A stretch of DNA of 7,212 bases from DUSC01 sp964371125 (GTDB lineage: Bacteria; Pseudomonadota; Alphaproteobacteria; Rhizobiales; Rhizobiaceae). Of the stretch, positions 6,044 through 7,212 are shown in pieces. The notes below the pieces were generated by a model. It saw only the letters and a list, made by a program, of their open reading frames with translations. It had not been told where the DNA came from and did not search any database. Made by a program: the position numbers and the translations under genes. Position 1 is the first letter of the stretch; each line of letters begins with the position of its first letter. The DNA lies in assembly GCA_964371125.1 (NCBI GenBank), contig CAYJMY010000235.1, positions 1 through 7,212 of the forward strand, given 5' to 3'.

Positions 6044-6574
6044 CTACCCCACGAGCCGCGCCGGAGCTTTGTCCCTGGCGAGCTTCTTGAACTTCTTCAC
6101 CACCATGTCCCGCTTCAGCTTGGAGATGTGGTCGATGAAGAGGACGCCGTCGAGATGGTCGATCTCGTGCTGCAGGCAGGTAGCCATCAGCCCGTCCGCC
6201 GCCATCTCCCGCTGCGTACCGTCGAGGTCGAGATAGGTCACCTTCACCGAAGCCGGGCGCTCGACCTCGGCATAGTAGTCGGGGATGGACAGGCAGCCCT
6301 CCTCGTAGACTGACCGTTCGTCAGAACGCAGAACGACTTCGGGATTGACGAAGACCTGAGGCGCGCGCGGCTCGCCCTCCTTGGCGAGGTCGATGACGAG
6401 GAGCCGGATCGGCTCACCGACCTGAATCGCGGCAAGGCCGATACCGGGCGCATCGTACATCGTGTCGAGCATGTCGGCCGCGAACCTGCGCAAGCGGCCA
6501 TCCACCTGTTCGACGGGCCTGGAAATCTGGCGCAGGACGGGATCTGGGAGGATGATGAGCGGTCTGACGGTCAT
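6044..6574 (-). CDS. def: Peptide deformylase
   Basis: 176-residue metalloenzyme of the bacterial peptide deformylase family. It removes the formyl group from the N-terminal formyl-methionine of nascent chains at the ribosome exit. All three signature motifs are intact: GIGLAAIQ (44-51), EGCLSIP with the metal ligand Cys94 (92-98), and QHEIDH (135-140) with ligands His136 and His140 and catalytic Glu137. The basic C-terminal helix (SKLKRDMVVKKFKKLARDK) is the part that in E. coli contacts the ribosome. ATG 6574 gives the usual rhizobial-type N-terminus TVRPLIILPDPVLR; a TTG nine bases upstream is an in-frame alternative, judged unlikely. No Shine-Dalgarno is visible. It heads the minus-strand group, but the expected neighbour fmt is separated from it by the fitAB pair; the gap to fitA is 65 bases. 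Divergent from rmuC. Confidence 0.97.
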   Translation of the reverse strand: MTVRPLIILPDPVLRQISRPVEQVDGRLRRFAADMLDTMYDAPGIGLAAIQVGEPIRLLVIDLAKEGEPRAPQVFVNPEVVLRSDERSVYEEGCLSIPDYYAEVERPASVKVTYLDLDGTQREMAADGLMATCLQHEIDHLDGVLFIDHISKLKRDMVVKKFKKLARDKAPARLVG

Positions 6575-6580
6575 GCGTTT

Positions 6581-6609
6581 CAACTAAGACGTCGCCGCCG
6601 GAGCGTCAA
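6581..6609 (-). promoter_or_regulatory. Possible def promoter
   Basis: On the minus strand, TTGACG (6609-6604) is a good alphaproteobacterial-style -35. Seventeen bases on lies TAGTTG (6586-6581), a poor -10 with only the first two bases matching. Six bases then lead to the def ATG at 6574. If used, the transcript would be leaderless or nearly so, in keeping with the absent Shine-Dalgarno. The -35 is noticeable; the -10 is not convincing. Confidence 0.27.
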
Positions 6610-6623
6610 CGGGTCCGGCGACG
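6590..6623. repeat. Inverted repeat in the def/rmuC divergent intergenic region
   Basis: CGTCGCCG (6590-6597) and CGGCGACG (6616-6623) are perfect reverse complements with 18 bases between. A second, nested pairing, CGCCGGA (6596-6602) with TCCGGCG (6614-6620), has an 11-base loop. The dyad brackets the candidate def -35. It could be an operator for one or both divergent genes or an RNA hairpin, but in DNA this GC-rich such dyads also occur by chance. Confidence 0.4.
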
Positions 6624-6676
6624 CGACGTTCCCGTTTTGGTCTGCAAGGCCGAAACGAATCATCTACAGTGGTTCG

Positions 6677-7212
6677 ATGAACGATCTCCACGCCCTCCTC
6701 TCCGAACCGATCGCGCAGCTCGGCGCGACGCCGATCACGCTGGGCGCGGCGCTCGCGGGGCTCGCTTTCCTCGTGCTGGCGCTGCTGATCGCTCTCGTCG
6801 TCGCCCTGTGGCGCTCGGCGAACGCCCGCACCGCCTCGGCGGCGGAAATTGCGGAACGCGTCCGCGAGGCCGACCAGCGCATGGCGGGGCTGCTGCAGGC
6901 GCAGGCCGAAATGCAGGGACGCATGGGCACGATCGCGGAAGTGTTCGGCGCCCGCCAGGCCGAACTCACGCAGTCGCTCGGCCAGCGCCTCGACGCGATG
7001 ACGGGACGCCTCGGCCAGACCATGACCGAACAGACCCGTTCGACCCACGAAAACCTGGCGAAGCTGCAGGAGCGGCTCGCCGTCATCGATACGGCGCAGG
7101 GCAACATACAGGCGCTGGCCGGCGAAGTCGTCCAGCTGCAGGCGATCCTTTCCAACAAGCAGACGCGCGGCGCCTTCGGCCAGTCGCGCATGGAAGCGAT
7201 CGTCGCCGACGG
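6677..7212 (+). CDS. rmuC: RmuC family DNA recombination protein, 3'-truncated
   Basis: The first 178 residues are visible; the frame stays open to the window end. RmuC proteins limit recombination at inverted repeats in E. coli and carry a predicted nuclease-like core, which would lie beyond the window. Visible here: a short N-terminus, one membrane segment (about residues 20-45, LAGLAFLVLALLIALVVALW) that likely anchors the protein in the inner membrane, a long Ala/Gln/Glu-rich coiled coil (about 52-158) and the start of the conserved domain with SNKQTRGAFGQSRMEAIVAD (159-178), a clear RmuC signature. ATG 6677 places the membrane anchor normally; the ribosome-binding site is weak (a GTGG four bases upstream at best). 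It is divergent from def across 102 bases; no convincing rmuC promoter was identified in that gap. Confidence 0.92.
   Translation, partial: MNDLHALLSEPIAQLGATPITLGAALAGLAFLVLALLIALVVALWRSANARTASAAEIAERVREADQRMAGLLQAQAEMQGRMGTIAEVFGARQAELTQSLGQRLDAMTGRLGQTMTEQTRSTHENLAKLQERLAVIDTAQGNIQALAGEVVQLQAILSNKQTRGAFGQSRMEAIVAD

Noticed and set aside
6584..7191. Minus-strand open frames opposite the start of rmuC
   Set aside because: The plus strand encodes a membrane anchor, coiled coil and the RmuC signature; the antisense frames are Arg/Ala/Ser-rich shadows.

Overview
The window is very GC-rich (about 70% by eye) and gene-dense, with strong G/C preference at third codon positions. Its gene content (dapE, a small membrane protein, truA, fmt, def and rmuC) and the character of the proteins point to an alphaproteobacterium, most likely of the Hyphomicrobiales (Rhizobiales). 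This placement rests on recalled gene neighbourhoods and protein character, not on a database search. It looks like an ordinary chromosomal housekeeping region with one accessory cassette.

Layout, left to right: (1) 1-458, the 3' end of an unrecognised plus-strand reading frame. (2) 532-1587, minus strand, a ketopantoate reductase family enzyme (panE/apbA). (3) 1588-1725, a divergent intergenic stretch with a candidate dapE promoter. (4) 1726-2913, plus strand, dapE, followed 12 bases later by a five-helix membrane protein of unknown function (2926-3528). (5) A convergent junction, where the membrane protein gene overlaps the end of truA by 16 bases. (6) A minus-strand group read right to left: def (6044-6574), fitA (5718-5978), fitB/vapC (5286-5711), fmt (4310-5245) and truA (3513-4265). 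(7) A short divergent intergenic stretch (6575-6676) with an inverted repeat. (8) The 5' part of rmuC on the plus strand from 6677, cut by the window end.

The def-fmt-truA group handles translation initiation and tRNA modification. Fmt formylates initiator Met-tRNA, Def removes the formyl group from nascent proteins, and TruA makes pseudouridine in the tRNA anticodon arm. DapE works in diaminopimelate/lysine synthesis and PanE probably in pantothenate/CoA synthesis. The one clear departure from a plain housekeeping layout is a FitAB/VapBC-type toxin-antitoxin pair with its own likely promoter-operator, placed between def and fmt. I found no rRNA, tRNA, insertion sequence, CRISPR array or convincing new multi-gene system. 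The findings concern the toxin-antitoxin insertion, candidate promoters that would give leaderless mRNAs, and small unexplained elements.
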